Shown here piece by piece: positions 54,987-62,582 of a DNA stretch of 64,000 nt (within the stretch, counting starts at the first letter, position 1; each line of letters opens with the position of its first letter). The notes under the pieces are model-generated. The model was given only the letters and a program-made list of their open reading frames with translations. It had not been told where the DNA came from and did no database searches. Source of the stretch: Allomuricauda sp. (GTDB lineage Bacteria > Bacteroidota > Bacteroidia > Flavobacteriales > Flavobacteriaceae); the NCBI RefSeq assembly GCF_013911645.1, contig NZ_JACESV010000003.1, positions 310,001 to 374,000 on the forward strand, given 5' to 3'. The translations under genes and the position numbers were made by a program.

Positions 54987-57069
54987 GTTCCAACTCTAAT
55001 TTTCTGTATGCTTCCAACCGATCCAAAACATTTTTCGCATCTTCTAAATAGCTTTTTGCAAAGGCTTCGGATGGTTTGTTCTTGTTTAATTGAAGGGCTA
55101 TTTTATCAAACCCGCCCTCAAAACCAATTTTTCCTGTTTCCACATACAGCTTATCAAAATCCCTAATGATACTTGCATGGGTATTGACCTTAACTTTCTC
55201 TGCTGTCAACAATGCTTTGGCAGAGTTTACAATAGATTGATAGGAGTAGTAGATACTTGCCGCCCATTTTCCATCATTGATGGCTTCTTCGGCATTTTCT
55301 ATTTTTTCTTGGCTCTCAAAGAAAAGTGTGGCCACTAGATCTACGATGACTCCGGCACATTCTCCAATTCCTATCTCTTTTTTATATTTTTCCTCGTTGC
55401 CCCAATCGATAAAATCTTCTTGGGTAAGATTGTCCACATCGGTAAGTGGTTTTAGGAAATCGTAGAAATAATGTTGTCCTTTTTCCTCGTAATAATCGGT
55501 AAAGGATGCTCCGTTTCCATTGGCCTCAAAATCATCCAAAATAAGACGCAATGCCTGTGGCCCTCGCTTACTTGGAATTTTGGCCACTTTATCGGCAAAT
55601 CTTGCATTGCCATCGCCAAAATTTCCTCCTCCCAACAAAACCTGAAGTGCTGGTGCCACCAATTTATCCTTGGTACGCACGGACATTCCCTGAAACCCGA
55701 TATGGGCCATATTGTGCTGTCCACAAGCGTTCATACAACCACTGATCTTGATAACGACATCCGGATTTTTGATGTACTGTGGGTATTCTGCCTTGATTAC
55801 ACGCTCCAGCTCATCGGCAATACCGGTACTACTGGCAATTCCAAGGTTACAAGTGTCTGTTCCAGGGCAAGCTGTAATGTCCAAAGCTTTATTGTAACCT
55901 GCTTCGGCAAAGCCCAATTTCTTCAGCTCTTGGTAAAAGAAAGGAACCAATTCCTCTTTTACGTAGGGAATCAGTATATTTTGTCTGAGGGATAAACGAA
56001 TCTCCCCAGCTGCATAGTCCTGTACCAATTTTGCCAGCTCACGGGCTTTATCGGTATAAAAATCGCCCAAAAGCACTTTTATACCAATGGCTACATAGCC
56101 TTCTTGTTTTTGAGGGACCAAGTTGGTGGATTTCCACTCTTCAAAAGCCTCTTGATCCTCAATGGCAACATCTGGAGTTTCAACCTCAGCAACTTTTACT
56201 TTGGGGTAATCCTCAAAGTTAATGGGATAGGTCTTGTGCGGGATGGCCAACTGTTCTTCATCGAGCAATTTTTTGAAACCATCCAGACCAATGTCCTTCA
56301 ACAAGAATTTCATACGGGCTTTTGCCCTACTCTTACGTTCTCCGTATCTATCAAATACACGGATTACGCCTTCCATCAATGGAATTATTTTATCCGTGGG
56401 CAAAAAGCTGTACAATTCATCGGCATGGCGTGGTTGTGACCCCAATCCACCAGCCAACATTACTTTAAAGCCTCTTTCGCCATCTTTTTCTTTGGCAATA
56501 AAGCCAAGATCGTGCATGTAGGACAAGCCGGTATCTTCATCGCTGGCGGAAAAGGAGACTTTGAATTTTCTTCCCATTTCCTGCCCAATGGGATTTCTTA
56601 GGAAATACTCGAACACGGCATGGGCATAAGGCGAAACATCGAAAGGCTCGTTTACATCGATACCTGCCGTTTCACTTGCAGTAACGTTACGAACAGTATT
56701 CCCACAGGCTTCCCGAATGGTTACTTCATCTCTTTCCAATTGGGCCCAAAGCTCAGGGGTCCGTTCCAAATCCACGTAGTGAATCTGAATATCTTGACGG
56801 GTGGTGATATGCAATCGCCCCCGTGAATATTCATCGGAAACATCAGAAATTCGAAGCAATTGATTGGAAGTGACTTTACCATAAGGCAGTTTTATCCGAA
56901 CCATTTGCACCCCTGGTTGACGCTGACCATATATTCCACGGGCCAAACGAAGACTTCGGAACTTTTCCTCATCTGTATTTCCTCCTTTGAACTCTCGAAT
57001 TTTTTTCTCCAATTCAATGATGTCCTTTTGTACAACTGGGTTTTCTATTTCTGTTCTAAAGCTTTGCAT
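54979..57069 (-). CDS. siroheme sulfite reductase with C-terminal HEPN-like domain
   Basis: A 696-residue assimilatory sulfite (or nitrite) reductase. The siroheme/4Fe-4S ligands are ACPGTDTCNLG and SGCMNACGQH (Cys-x5-Cys and Cys-x3-Cys, about residues 405-455). The ferredoxin-type fold is repeated twice. After about residue 560 there is an extra helical region of roughly 135 residues (SIYYSYQSIVNSAKALL and so on) resembling a HEPN domain, which plain sulfite reductases of about 560 residues do not have. It is encoded 71 bp after cysN, and a 6-bp hairpin (57121-57137) lies between. Confidence 0.93.
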   Translation of the reverse strand: MQSFRTEIENPVVQKDIIELEKKIREFKGGNTDEEKFRSLRLARGIYGQRQPGVQMVRIKLPYGKVTSNQLLRISDVSDEYSRGRLHITTRQDIQIHYVDLERTPELWAQLERDEVTIREACGNTVRNVTASETAGIDVNEPFDVSPYAHAVFEYFLRNPIGQEMGRKFKVSFSASDEDTGLSYMHDLGFIAKEKDGERGFKVMLAGGLGSQPRHADELYSFLPTDKIIPLMEGVIRVFDRYGERKSRAKARMKFLLKDIGLDGFKKLLDEEQLAIPHKTYPINFEDYPKVKVAEVETPDVAIEDQEAFEEWKSTNLVPQKQEGYVAIGIKVLLGDFYTDKARELAKLVQDYAAGEIRLSLRQNILIPYVKEELVPFFYQELKKLGFAEAGYNKALDITACPGTDTCNLGIASSTGIADELERVIKAEYPQYIKNPDVVIKISGCMNACGQHNMAHIGFQGMSVRTKDKLVAPALQVLLGGGNFGDGNARFADKVAKIPSKRGPQALRLILDDFEANGNGASFTDYYEEKGQHYFYDFLKPLTDVDNLTQEDFIDWGNEEKYKKEIGIGECAGVIVDLVATLFFESQEKIENAEEAINDGKWAASIYYSYQSIVNSAKALLTAEKVKVNTHASIIRDFDKLYVETGKIGFEGGFDKIALQLNKNKPSEAFAKSYLEDAKNVLDRLEAYRKLELEHA

Positions 57070-57140
57070 AATCTATTTTTCCTATCTATTTTATAGAGTT
57101 ATTTCAAAAAACTCCCTTATCTTCCAATTAATGGAAGAAA

Positions 57141-58388
57141 TTATTCAATAAATCCTACGCCTGCGGTGTTGTTTGTTCGACTATCAATAATGATAAAGGA
57201 ACCGTTTGTACGATGGTCCTTGAACCTATCATAAAAAATAGGCTTGTTCAATTTTAAGCGCACTTTTGCGATGTCGTTCATTTGAAGTGAAGTTACATTC
57301 TCTTCAATTCCTGAATAATCTGGATGAATCTTATGTTCAATGGCATCGACCTTGGCCAGTACTTTATTTACCCCATGCTGAAGCACATACTTTCCTCCTG
57401 GGGTAAAGTTGTCACTGTCCATCCAAGATACGGTAGCGGTCAATTGTTTGTCCACAGTAGGCAAATCACCGGCTTTTACCAACATATCCCCACGGCTTAC
57501 ATTCACCTCGTCTTCCAAAGTAATGGTAACCGAGGATCGTCTTGGTGCTGTTTGGTATTCCTTATCATAAAAATAAATGGTCTTTATTTTGGATCGGGTC
57601 ATCGATGGCAATACCACTACTTCATCGCCTACTCTTAGCTCTCCACCATACACTTTCCCTGCGAATCCACGGAAATCATGGAAGTCTTCGGTTTTTGGTC
57701 GAATTACATACTGTACTGGAAAACGTGGTGTTCCTGTATTGTAGATGTCTTTTTGATCGAGTTCTTCCAAGTGTTCCAATAAGGTTTGCCCTTGATACCA
57801 AGGTGTATGCTCGGAACGGTTCACTACGTTGTCCCCTTTTAAGGCACTAACGGGTATAAAGGTTATGTTTTGATCTTGATAATCTCTTTTCCCCATCAAT
57901 TCTGAAAAATCGGCCTTGATTTTGTTATAGGTTTCTTCCGAAAAATCCACCAAGTCCATTTTATTGATGGCCACGATAACATCTTTCACCCTCAACAGGT
58001 TGTTGATGAAAAAGTGGCGGTGGGTCTGCTCGATTACTCCTTTTCGAGCATCGATCAAAATAATGGATGCCTGCGATGTAGAGGCTCCGGTAACCATATT
58101 TCGAGTATACTCCACATGGCCAGGGGTATCGGCAATAATGTAACTTTTGGATGGGGTTGAAAAGTAGATATGGGCCACATCAATAGTGATGCCCTGCTCT
58201 CTTTCGGCCACCAATCCATCGGTTGCTAATGAAAAATCGAGATAATCGTATCCTTTTTGTTTGCTGGTCCTTTCAATGGCCTCCAATTTATCGTCGGTCA
58301 TTGATTTTGTATCGTACAGCAATCTTCCGATCAAGGTACTTTTACCGTCATCTACACTTCCTGCTGTTGCTATTTTTAAAACTTCCAT
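57141..58388 (-). CDS. cysN: sulfate adenylyltransferase large subunit
   Basis: The GTPase subunit of ATP sulfurylase, driving formation of APS from sulfate and ATP. The P-loop is AGSVDDGKSTLIG (about 9-21), followed by DTPGHVEYTRNM and NKMDLVD. The 415 residues hold only the EF-Tu-like part with no fused APS kinase. The ATG at 58388 is preceded by GAAGAAG; the TTG at 58400, adjoining the cysD stop, is the alternative. Confidence 0.95.
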   Translation of the reverse strand: MEVLKIATAGSVDDGKSTLIGRLLYDTKSMTDDKLEAIERTSKQKGYDYLDFSLATDGLVAEREQGITIDVAHIYFSTPSKSYIIADTPGHVEYTRNMVTGASTSQASIILIDARKGVIEQTHRHFFINNLLRVKDVIVAINKMDLVDFSEETYNKIKADFSELMGKRDYQDQNITFIPVSALKGDNVVNRSEHTPWYQGQTLLEHLEELDQKDIYNTGTPRFPVQYVIRPKTEDFHDFRGFAGKVYGGELRVGDEVVVLPSMTRSKIKTIYFYDKEYQTAPRRSSVTITLEDEVNVSRGDMLVKAGDLPTVDKQLTATVSWMDSDNFTPGGKYVLQHGVNKVLAKVDAIEHKIHPDYSGIEENVTSLQMNDIAKVRLKLNKPIFYDRFKDHRTNGSFIIIDSRTNNTAGVGFIE

Positions 58389-58400
58389 TTCTTCTTCCAA

Positions 58401-59348
58401 TTAAAAGTAACCTTGTTGTTTCCGTTTTTCCATTGCGGCTTCGGAACGTTTGTCATCAATCCGTGCGCCTCTTTCCGAAATTCTGGAATCCCTGATTTCG
58501 GCCACTACCTTATCTATGGTATCGGCATGGGATTCAACCGCTGCGGTACAGCTCATATCTCCCACAGTTCTAAAACGCACCATTCTTTCTTCCACTTGCT
58601 CATCGTCTGCCCTAAAAACCACATCATCTTCAGCGGACCAAATCAAGCCATCCCGCAGGAAGGTACTCCTTTTGTGTGCAAAGTAAATGGATGGAATTTC
58701 TATGTTTTCTTTTTGGATATAGCTCCAAACATCCAATTCGGTCCAATTACTTATGGGGAATACCCGCACATTTTGTCCTATCTCGATTTCACCGTTGAGC
58801 ATATCGAACAATTCGGGTCGTTGGTTCTTTTCGTCCCATTGTCCAAAATCGTCACGCACTGAAAAAATACGCTCTTTGGCCCTTGCCTTTTCCTCATCTC
58901 TTCGGGCTCCACCGATACAGGCGTCGAATTTAAATTCTTCGATGGCATCCAACAGGGTTGTGGTCTGCAACATATTCCTGCTGGCATATTTACCGGTCTC
59001 TTCAACCACTTTTCCCTCATCAATGGAGTCCTGAACGTTCCGCACAATCAGTTCCACACCTAGTTCTTCGACCAATCTGTCCCTAAACTCAATGGTTTCG
59101 GGAAAGTTATGTCCCGTATCAATATGCATTAAGGGAAATGGTATTTTGGCGGGCCAAAATGCTTTTTGGGCCAAACGTACCAATGTAATGGAATCTTTTC
59201 CTCCGGAAAATAACAGTACAGGTTTTTCAAACTGTGCCGCCACTTCGCGAATAATATAAATTGCTTCATGTTCCAGAGCATTTGCGTTTGGTCTTTCAAC
59301 TCCGTTCAAGGTCTCTGGCTTTTTTATTTCTTCTGTAAGTGTACTCAA
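58401..59348 (-). CDS. cysD: sulfate adenylyltransferase small subunit
   Basis: The adenylyltransferase subunit of ATP sulfurylase. The PP-loop is LLFSGGKDSITLVRLA (about 45-60), followed by HIDTGHNFPETIEFRD and GGARRDEEKARAKERIFSVRD. Length is 315. The start is TTG at 59348; an in-frame stop lies just upstream and no earlier start exists, while the next ATG is deep in the domain. Confidence 0.95.
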   Translation of the reverse strand: MSTLTEEIKKPETLNGVERPNANALEHEAIYIIREVAAQFEKPVLLFSGGKDSITLVRLAQKAFWPAKIPFPLMHIDTGHNFPETIEFRDRLVEELGVELIVRNVQDSIDEGKVVEETGKYASRNMLQTTTLLDAIEEFKFDACIGGARRDEEKARAKERIFSVRDDFGQWDEKNQRPELFDMLNGEIEIGQNVRVFPISNWTELDVWSYIQKENIEIPSIYFAHKRSTFLRDGLIWSAEDDVVFRADDEQVEERMVRFRTVGDMSCTAAVESHADTIDKVVAEIRDSRISERGARIDDKRSEAAMEKRKQQGYF

Positions 59349-59403
59349 AGTTCAATTTTGTTTTTACCTCGTGCTTACGCTCAAGGGGACAATTACTATT
59401 TTA

Positions 59404-60033
59404 TTAGGTATGCAAACCACATTCGCGGTTCGCCAATACTTTGGTCGGATCAAAATATTTGTGTTCGTTCGGCAACCCTTGTGCTTTTAAATAAGCGTCC
59501 AACTGGGTGTCGCTCCAATGGTAAAATGGGCTCACTTTAAGTACGCCGTCTTTGCTCAAACTCAAAACATCCAAGGAATCTCTGTGGGCGGTTTGGCCTT
59601 TGCGTAGATTTGTGAACCAAACATCTGGTTTGTGCTCGGCCATTGCCCTACGGAAAGGTTCCAACTTCACCTGTTCCGTAAACTCTTTGTGCAAGGGATC
59701 ATCTATTTGTGGAATCCCCATAACTGCATCGCGGTGGGAACTTGTTTGTTTTGGTACATACAATTTTATGTTGAGTCCCAATCTTGAAATCAACTCTTCG
59801 GCATGTTTATAGGTTTGAGGTGTATTGTAGCCCGTATCGCACCAAATTACCGGAATGCTTTTATCCACTTCGGTAACTGCATGGAGGATGGCCACCTCGT
59901 ATGGTCTAAAATTAGTGGTGACCACGGATTTTTTACCATGACCTATTGCCCATGATATGATTTCCTCTGGTGGAATGCCCTTAAACTGGCGGTTCAAATT
60001 CTGTATTTCTTCTTGCGTCAATGCCATTGCCAT
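59404..60033 (-). CDS. cysH: phosphoadenylyl-sulfate reductase (CysH family)
   Basis: Reduces activated sulfate to sulfite with thioredoxin or glutaredoxin. The catalytic Cys is in the C-terminal ECGLHT; WCDTGYNTPQTYKHAEEL (about 64-81) and the YHWSDTQLDAYLKAQGLP segment (about 170) are typical. The 209-residue protein lacks the Cys-Cys and CxxC ligands of a 4Fe-4S cluster, so by family rules it should use PAPS and not APS. No APS kinase is encoded in this window. Confidence 0.93.
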   Translation of the reverse strand: MAMALTQEEIQNLNRQFKGIPPEEIISWAIGHGKKSVVTTNFRPYEVAILHAVTEVDKSIPVIWCDTGYNTPQTYKHAEELISRLGLNIKLYVPKQTSSHRDAVMGIPQIDDPLHKEFTEQVKLEPFRRAMAEHKPDVWFTNLRKGQTAHRDSLDVLSLSKDGVLKVSPFYHWSDTQLDAYLKAQGLPNEHKYFDPTKVLANRECGLHT

Positions 60034-60038
60034 TAATT

Positions 60039-60302
60039 TTATTTACCCCATTTAATGGAGTTCCATATTCTCTCGTGAAAAAAATAAAGCACCATTTTGG
60101 TGACCAGTTCCACCAATCCAATTGAAAAAGCCATACTTAAGGTCCCTGTTACAACCCAAGATATCAATATAGTATCCAGAGTACCCACAATTCTCCAACT
60201 TATGGATTTTACGACACTTCTTTTGGGGCTTTCCGAAGTGCTGTCCTTTGTATAAGTACTTTGCTCCTTGTCGCTTTTTATTATCAACTGATCAGTAATC
60301 AT
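60039..60302 (-). CDS. DUF2061 membrane protein of the cys operon
   Basis: An 87-residue protein with a polar N-terminus (1-28), then two hydrophobic segments (about 42-57 and 58-75) with the DUF2061 landmarks SISWRIVGTLDT and FFHERIWNSIKWG. It is the first gene of the DUF2061-cysH-cysD-cysN-sir-cobA run. In some relatives a DUF2061 part is attached to sulfate-assimilation proteins. Its function is unknown; a sulfate-related membrane role is inferred from context. Confidence 0.88.
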   Translation of the reverse strand: MITDQLIIKSDKEQSTYTKDSTSESPKRSVVKSISWRIVGTLDTILISWVVTGTLSMAFSIGLVELVTKMVLYFFHERIWNSIKWGK

Positions 60303-60318
60303 TTTTAAACTTTTATTA

Positions 60319-60337
60319 CCCTACTCAATTGGTAGGG
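60319..60337. promoter_or_regulatory. candidate operator before the cys operon
   Basis: CCCTAC and GTAGGG form a perfect 6-bp inverted repeat with a 7-bp spacer, 17 bp before the DUF2061 ATG. A TTTTG at about -33 spacing lies upstream on the minus strand, so a bound protein would block or shape the promoter. A weaker partial match (CCCTA...TTAGTAG) is at about 60399-60415. The nearby rrf2 gene is the natural candidate to bind it. Confidence 0.5.
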
Positions 60338-60479
60338 ATTTCAAAAGTAAAATTATTTTTCTGAAGAAAAAGCAAAATGAATCATAAATTTACTTTTACC
60401 CTATAGTTTTAGTAGATTATCGATAATTAATAGGGAATTTTGAGAATTTTTAAGCTAAAAATAACCGTGAAGCATTGAT

Positions 60480-60887
60480 TTAGAGCAAATCGGCCAGCGT
60501 ATTATTTCGGTAAACATCGAGTGCACTGTCCCTTACCTGAAGCATTAGTTTGTGGACCGAGCATTCCTCCTCATCCGGACAGTCATCACATTTTTCGTAG
60601 AAATTGAGGCTTACACAAGGTACCATGGCAATCGGTCCTTCCAAAACCCGCATTACGGTGGTCATGTGGATATCCTTTGGTTCCTTGATCAAATAATACC
60701 CCCCTCCCTTACCTTTTTTAGAGCCCAAAAGTCCATTTCTGCGGAGCATGAGCAAAATACTTTCCAAAAACTTTTGGGAAATATTTTCGTGTTTAGCAAT
60801 CTCTGCAATTTGAATGGGCTCTCTACCCTCTACTTTAGCAAGGTAGGTAAGTGCTTTGAGTCCGTATTTTGTTTTCTTGGAGAGCAT
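60480..60887 (-). CDS. Rrf2-family transcriptional regulator
   Basis: A 135-residue winged-helix protein. MLSKKTKYGLKALTYLAK starts the recognition domain; QIAEIAKHENISQKFLESILLMLRRNGLL holds the helix-turn-helix (about 22-50) and GKGGGYYLIK the wing. The dimerisation part contains CDDCPDEEECSVH (about 102-114), a Cys/His pattern like the Fe-S ligands of IscR, so it may sense iron-sulfur or sulfur status. It lies between metZ and the cys operon on the same strand. Confidence 0.92.
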   Translation of the reverse strand: MLSKKTKYGLKALTYLAKVEGREPIQIAEIAKHENISQKFLESILLMLRRNGLLGSKKGKGGGYYLIKEPKDIHMTTVMRVLEGPIAMVPCVSLNFYEKCDDCPDEEECSVHKLMLQVRDSALDVYRNNTLADLL

Positions 60888-60942
60888 CGCACGAATATAG
60901 GGAAAATTAACAATCTACCTCTAAAACCAATTTTCAGAAAGA

Positions 60943-62109
60943 TTACCCTAAAGCCTGCTCAATATCGGCAATAATATCATCAATATGCTCTAGGCCCACG
61001 GACACCCGAACCATTCCATCGGAGATTCCCACAGCCTCACGTTCTTCTGTTGTGAGTTTACTGTGGGTAGTGGATGCGGGATGGGTGACAATGCTTCGGG
61101 CATCACCCAAATTGGCAGATAAGGATAATAGTTGAATGCTATCAAAAAATTCCCTGCCTGCTTCCAGACCTCCTTTTACTTCAAATGCCACCACACAGCC
61201 TCCTGCTTTCATTTGTTTTTTGGCAATTTCGTGCTTGGGATGTGATTTTAAGAAAGGATATTTTACCCACTCGATTTTATTATGACCTTCCAAATAAGTG
61301 GCCAGTTTCAAGGCGTTTTCACAATGCCTATCTACCCGAACAGCTAAGGTTTCCAAACTTCGGGACAATACCCACGCGTTGAACGGTGACAATGCAGGGC
61401 CAGTGATACGGGAAAAACGATATACTTTATCCATCAATTCACCGCTACCTACCGTGATTCCGGCCAGCACCCTTCCTTGACCGTCCATTAACTTGGTTCC
61501 GGAGTGAATCACTAAATCGGCACCAAATTTTATGGGTTGTTGTAAGTATGGGGTTGCAAAGCAGTTATCAATTATAAAAATGAGGTCATGCTTTTTGGCA
61601 ATCTTGGCCAACACTTCCAAATCCAACACATCTACTCCCGGGTTGGTAGGTGTTTCCGCATAAAGTATCTTGGTATTGGGTTTGATCAATCCCTCAATCT
61701 CCGATAAATCATTGGCATCAAAATAACTACTTTCGATGTTCCAATTAGGAAAAAACTGAGTGAACAGAGTATGTGTGGAACCAAAAATACTTTTGGATGA
61801 TATTACATGATCGCCGGCATCCAGCAAGGCCGCCAAGGTGGAAAAAACTGCCGACATGCCCGAAGCATAGGCAAAACCACTCTCGGCACCTTCCATCTTG
61901 CATACTTTTTCGATGAGTTCGTTCGAATTTGGGTTGGAATATCTGGAATAAATATTCCGGTCCTTTTCCTCCGCAAAGGATGCGCGCATATCCTCCGCAT
62001 CTTCAAAAACAAAGCTCGATGTCATGTAAATTGGACTGGAATGTTCCAAATTTTGACTGCGCTCCATTTGCGTTCTTATCGCTTCTGTTTCGAATTGTTT
62101 GCTTTTCAT
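60943..62109 (-). CDS. metZ: O-acyl-L-homoserine sulfhydrylase (MetZ type)
   Basis: A 388-residue Cys/Met-metabolism PLP enzyme: YSRYSNPNSNELIEKVCKMEG (about 55-75) binds the cofactor phosphate partner, and the Schiff-base lysine is in VIHSGTKLMDGQGRVLAG (Lys near 206). MetZ-type enzymes condense sulfide with acylhomoserine to homocysteine. A cystathionine gamma-synthase activity is possible. The ATG at 62109 is preferred to the GTG at 62112. It lies 17 bp from the left repeat of the GIY-YIG cassette. Confidence 0.9.
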   Translation of the reverse strand: MKSKQFETEAIRTQMERSQNLEHSSPIYMTSSFVFEDAEDMRASFAEEKDRNIYSRYSNPNSNELIEKVCKMEGAESGFAYASGMSAVFSTLAALLDAGDHVISSKSIFGSTHTLFTQFFPNWNIESSYFDANDLSEIEGLIKPNTKILYAETPTNPGVDVLDLEVLAKIAKKHDLIFIIDNCFATPYLQQPIKFGADLVIHSGTKLMDGQGRVLAGITVGSGELMDKVYRFSRITGPALSPFNAWVLSRSLETLAVRVDRHCENALKLATYLEGHNKIEWVKYPFLKSHPKHEIAKKQMKAGGCVVAFEVKGGLEAGREFFDSIQLLSLSANLGDARSIVTHPASTTHSKLTTEEREAVGISDGMVRVSVGLEHIDDIIADIEQALG

Positions 62110-62125
62110 CACGTTCTTTTTATTT

Positions 62126-62150
62126 GGTGGCTGAGCGTAGTCGAAGCCAC
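62126..62150 (+). repeat. inverted repeat, left end of GIY-YIG cassette
   Basis: GGTGGCTGAGCG, then TAGTCGAAGCCAC. The T at position 13 is the only difference from the right copy. Confidence 0.85.
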
Positions 62151-62151
62151 T

Positions 62152-62466
62152 TTATTTTTTCACCTTATAATATTTAAAATTCGTCTGGTTCTTGCACTCA
62201 GCCAATTCTGGAAGATCATCCAATTTTCCTCCTACCAATGCCTCTTTTTTCGCCCTTGACCAACCTTGGATTTGCTTTTCACGTTCAAAAGCTGTTGCAA
62301 TACTCAGGTACTCTTCAACATATAACAGCTCTACAGGCAACCTCTTTTTGGTATGATTGGCTCCCCGACCATCTTGATGTTCCTTTAACCGTTTATCCAG
62401 ATCTATCGTACTTCCAGTGTAATAACTGCCATCGGAGCATTCCAATATGTACACATAACCTTTCAT
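62152..62466 (-). CDS. GIY-YIG nuclease superfamily protein (URI-type)
   Basis: A 104-residue single-domain protein. GYVYILECSDGSYYTGSTID holds the YV/YI...YYTG form of the GIY-YIG motif (about 3-22) and RLKEHQDGRGANHT the conserved Arg/His region (about 26-39); a catalytic Glu lies in AFEREKQIQGWSR (about 60-72). Such small proteins are frequent and of unknown function in Flavobacteriaceae. The ATG at 62466 begins MKGYVYILEC. The frame runs on to 62502 within the right inverted repeat, where it would read MAERSRSHNSQR. Confidence 0.9.
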   Translation of the reverse strand: MKGYVYILECSDGSYYTGSTIDLDKRLKEHQDGRGANHTKKRLPVELLYVEEYLSIATAFEREKQIQGWSRAKKEALVGGKLDDLPELAECKNQTNFKYYKVKK

Positions 62467-62478
62467 CCGTTGACTATT

Positions 62479-62503
62479 GTGGCTTCGACTCCGCTCAGCC
62501 ACC
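62479..62503 (-). repeat. inverted repeat, right end of GIY-YIG cassette
   Basis: Minus-strand copy of GGTGGCTGAGCG plus 13 more bases, 24/25 identical to the left copy. Confidence 0.85.
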
Positions 62504-62527
62504 GTTACGATTTTTTTAACTAGCTAT

Positions 62528-62547
62528 TTCGACTCCGCTCAGCCACC
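62528..62547 (-). repeat. third copy of the cassette repeat
   Basis: TTCGACTCCGCTCAGCCACC on the plus strand repeats 20 bases of the right end, 24 bp further out, in the gap before thrA. Confidence 0.8.
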
Positions 62548-62582
62548 AGAACTCAAAACACGGTAACTAAGCGAGGCCGAAG

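Larger units (their letters stand above)
62126..62503. mobile_element. inverted-repeat-bounded GIY-YIG cassette
   Basis: A 25-bp sequence beginning GGTGGCTGAGCG at 62126-62150 recurs inverted at 62479-62503 with one mismatch (24/25). The 378 bp between the outer ends hold one gene, a GIY-YIG nuclease, whose stop codon is one base from the left repeat. The cassette lies between thrA and metZ. Mobility is inferred from the layout; no target duplication was identified. Confidence 0.55.

Noticed and set aside
57121-57137. 6-bp hairpin between cysN and the sulfite reductase as terminator or attenuator
   Set aside because: Short, AT-rich loop, no adjacent T-run on the minus strand and no leader peptide; probably neutral.
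62467-62502. Longer start of the GIY-YIG protein (MAERSRS...)
   Set aside because: It is the inverted repeat read in frame; MKGYVYILEC is the usual beginning.
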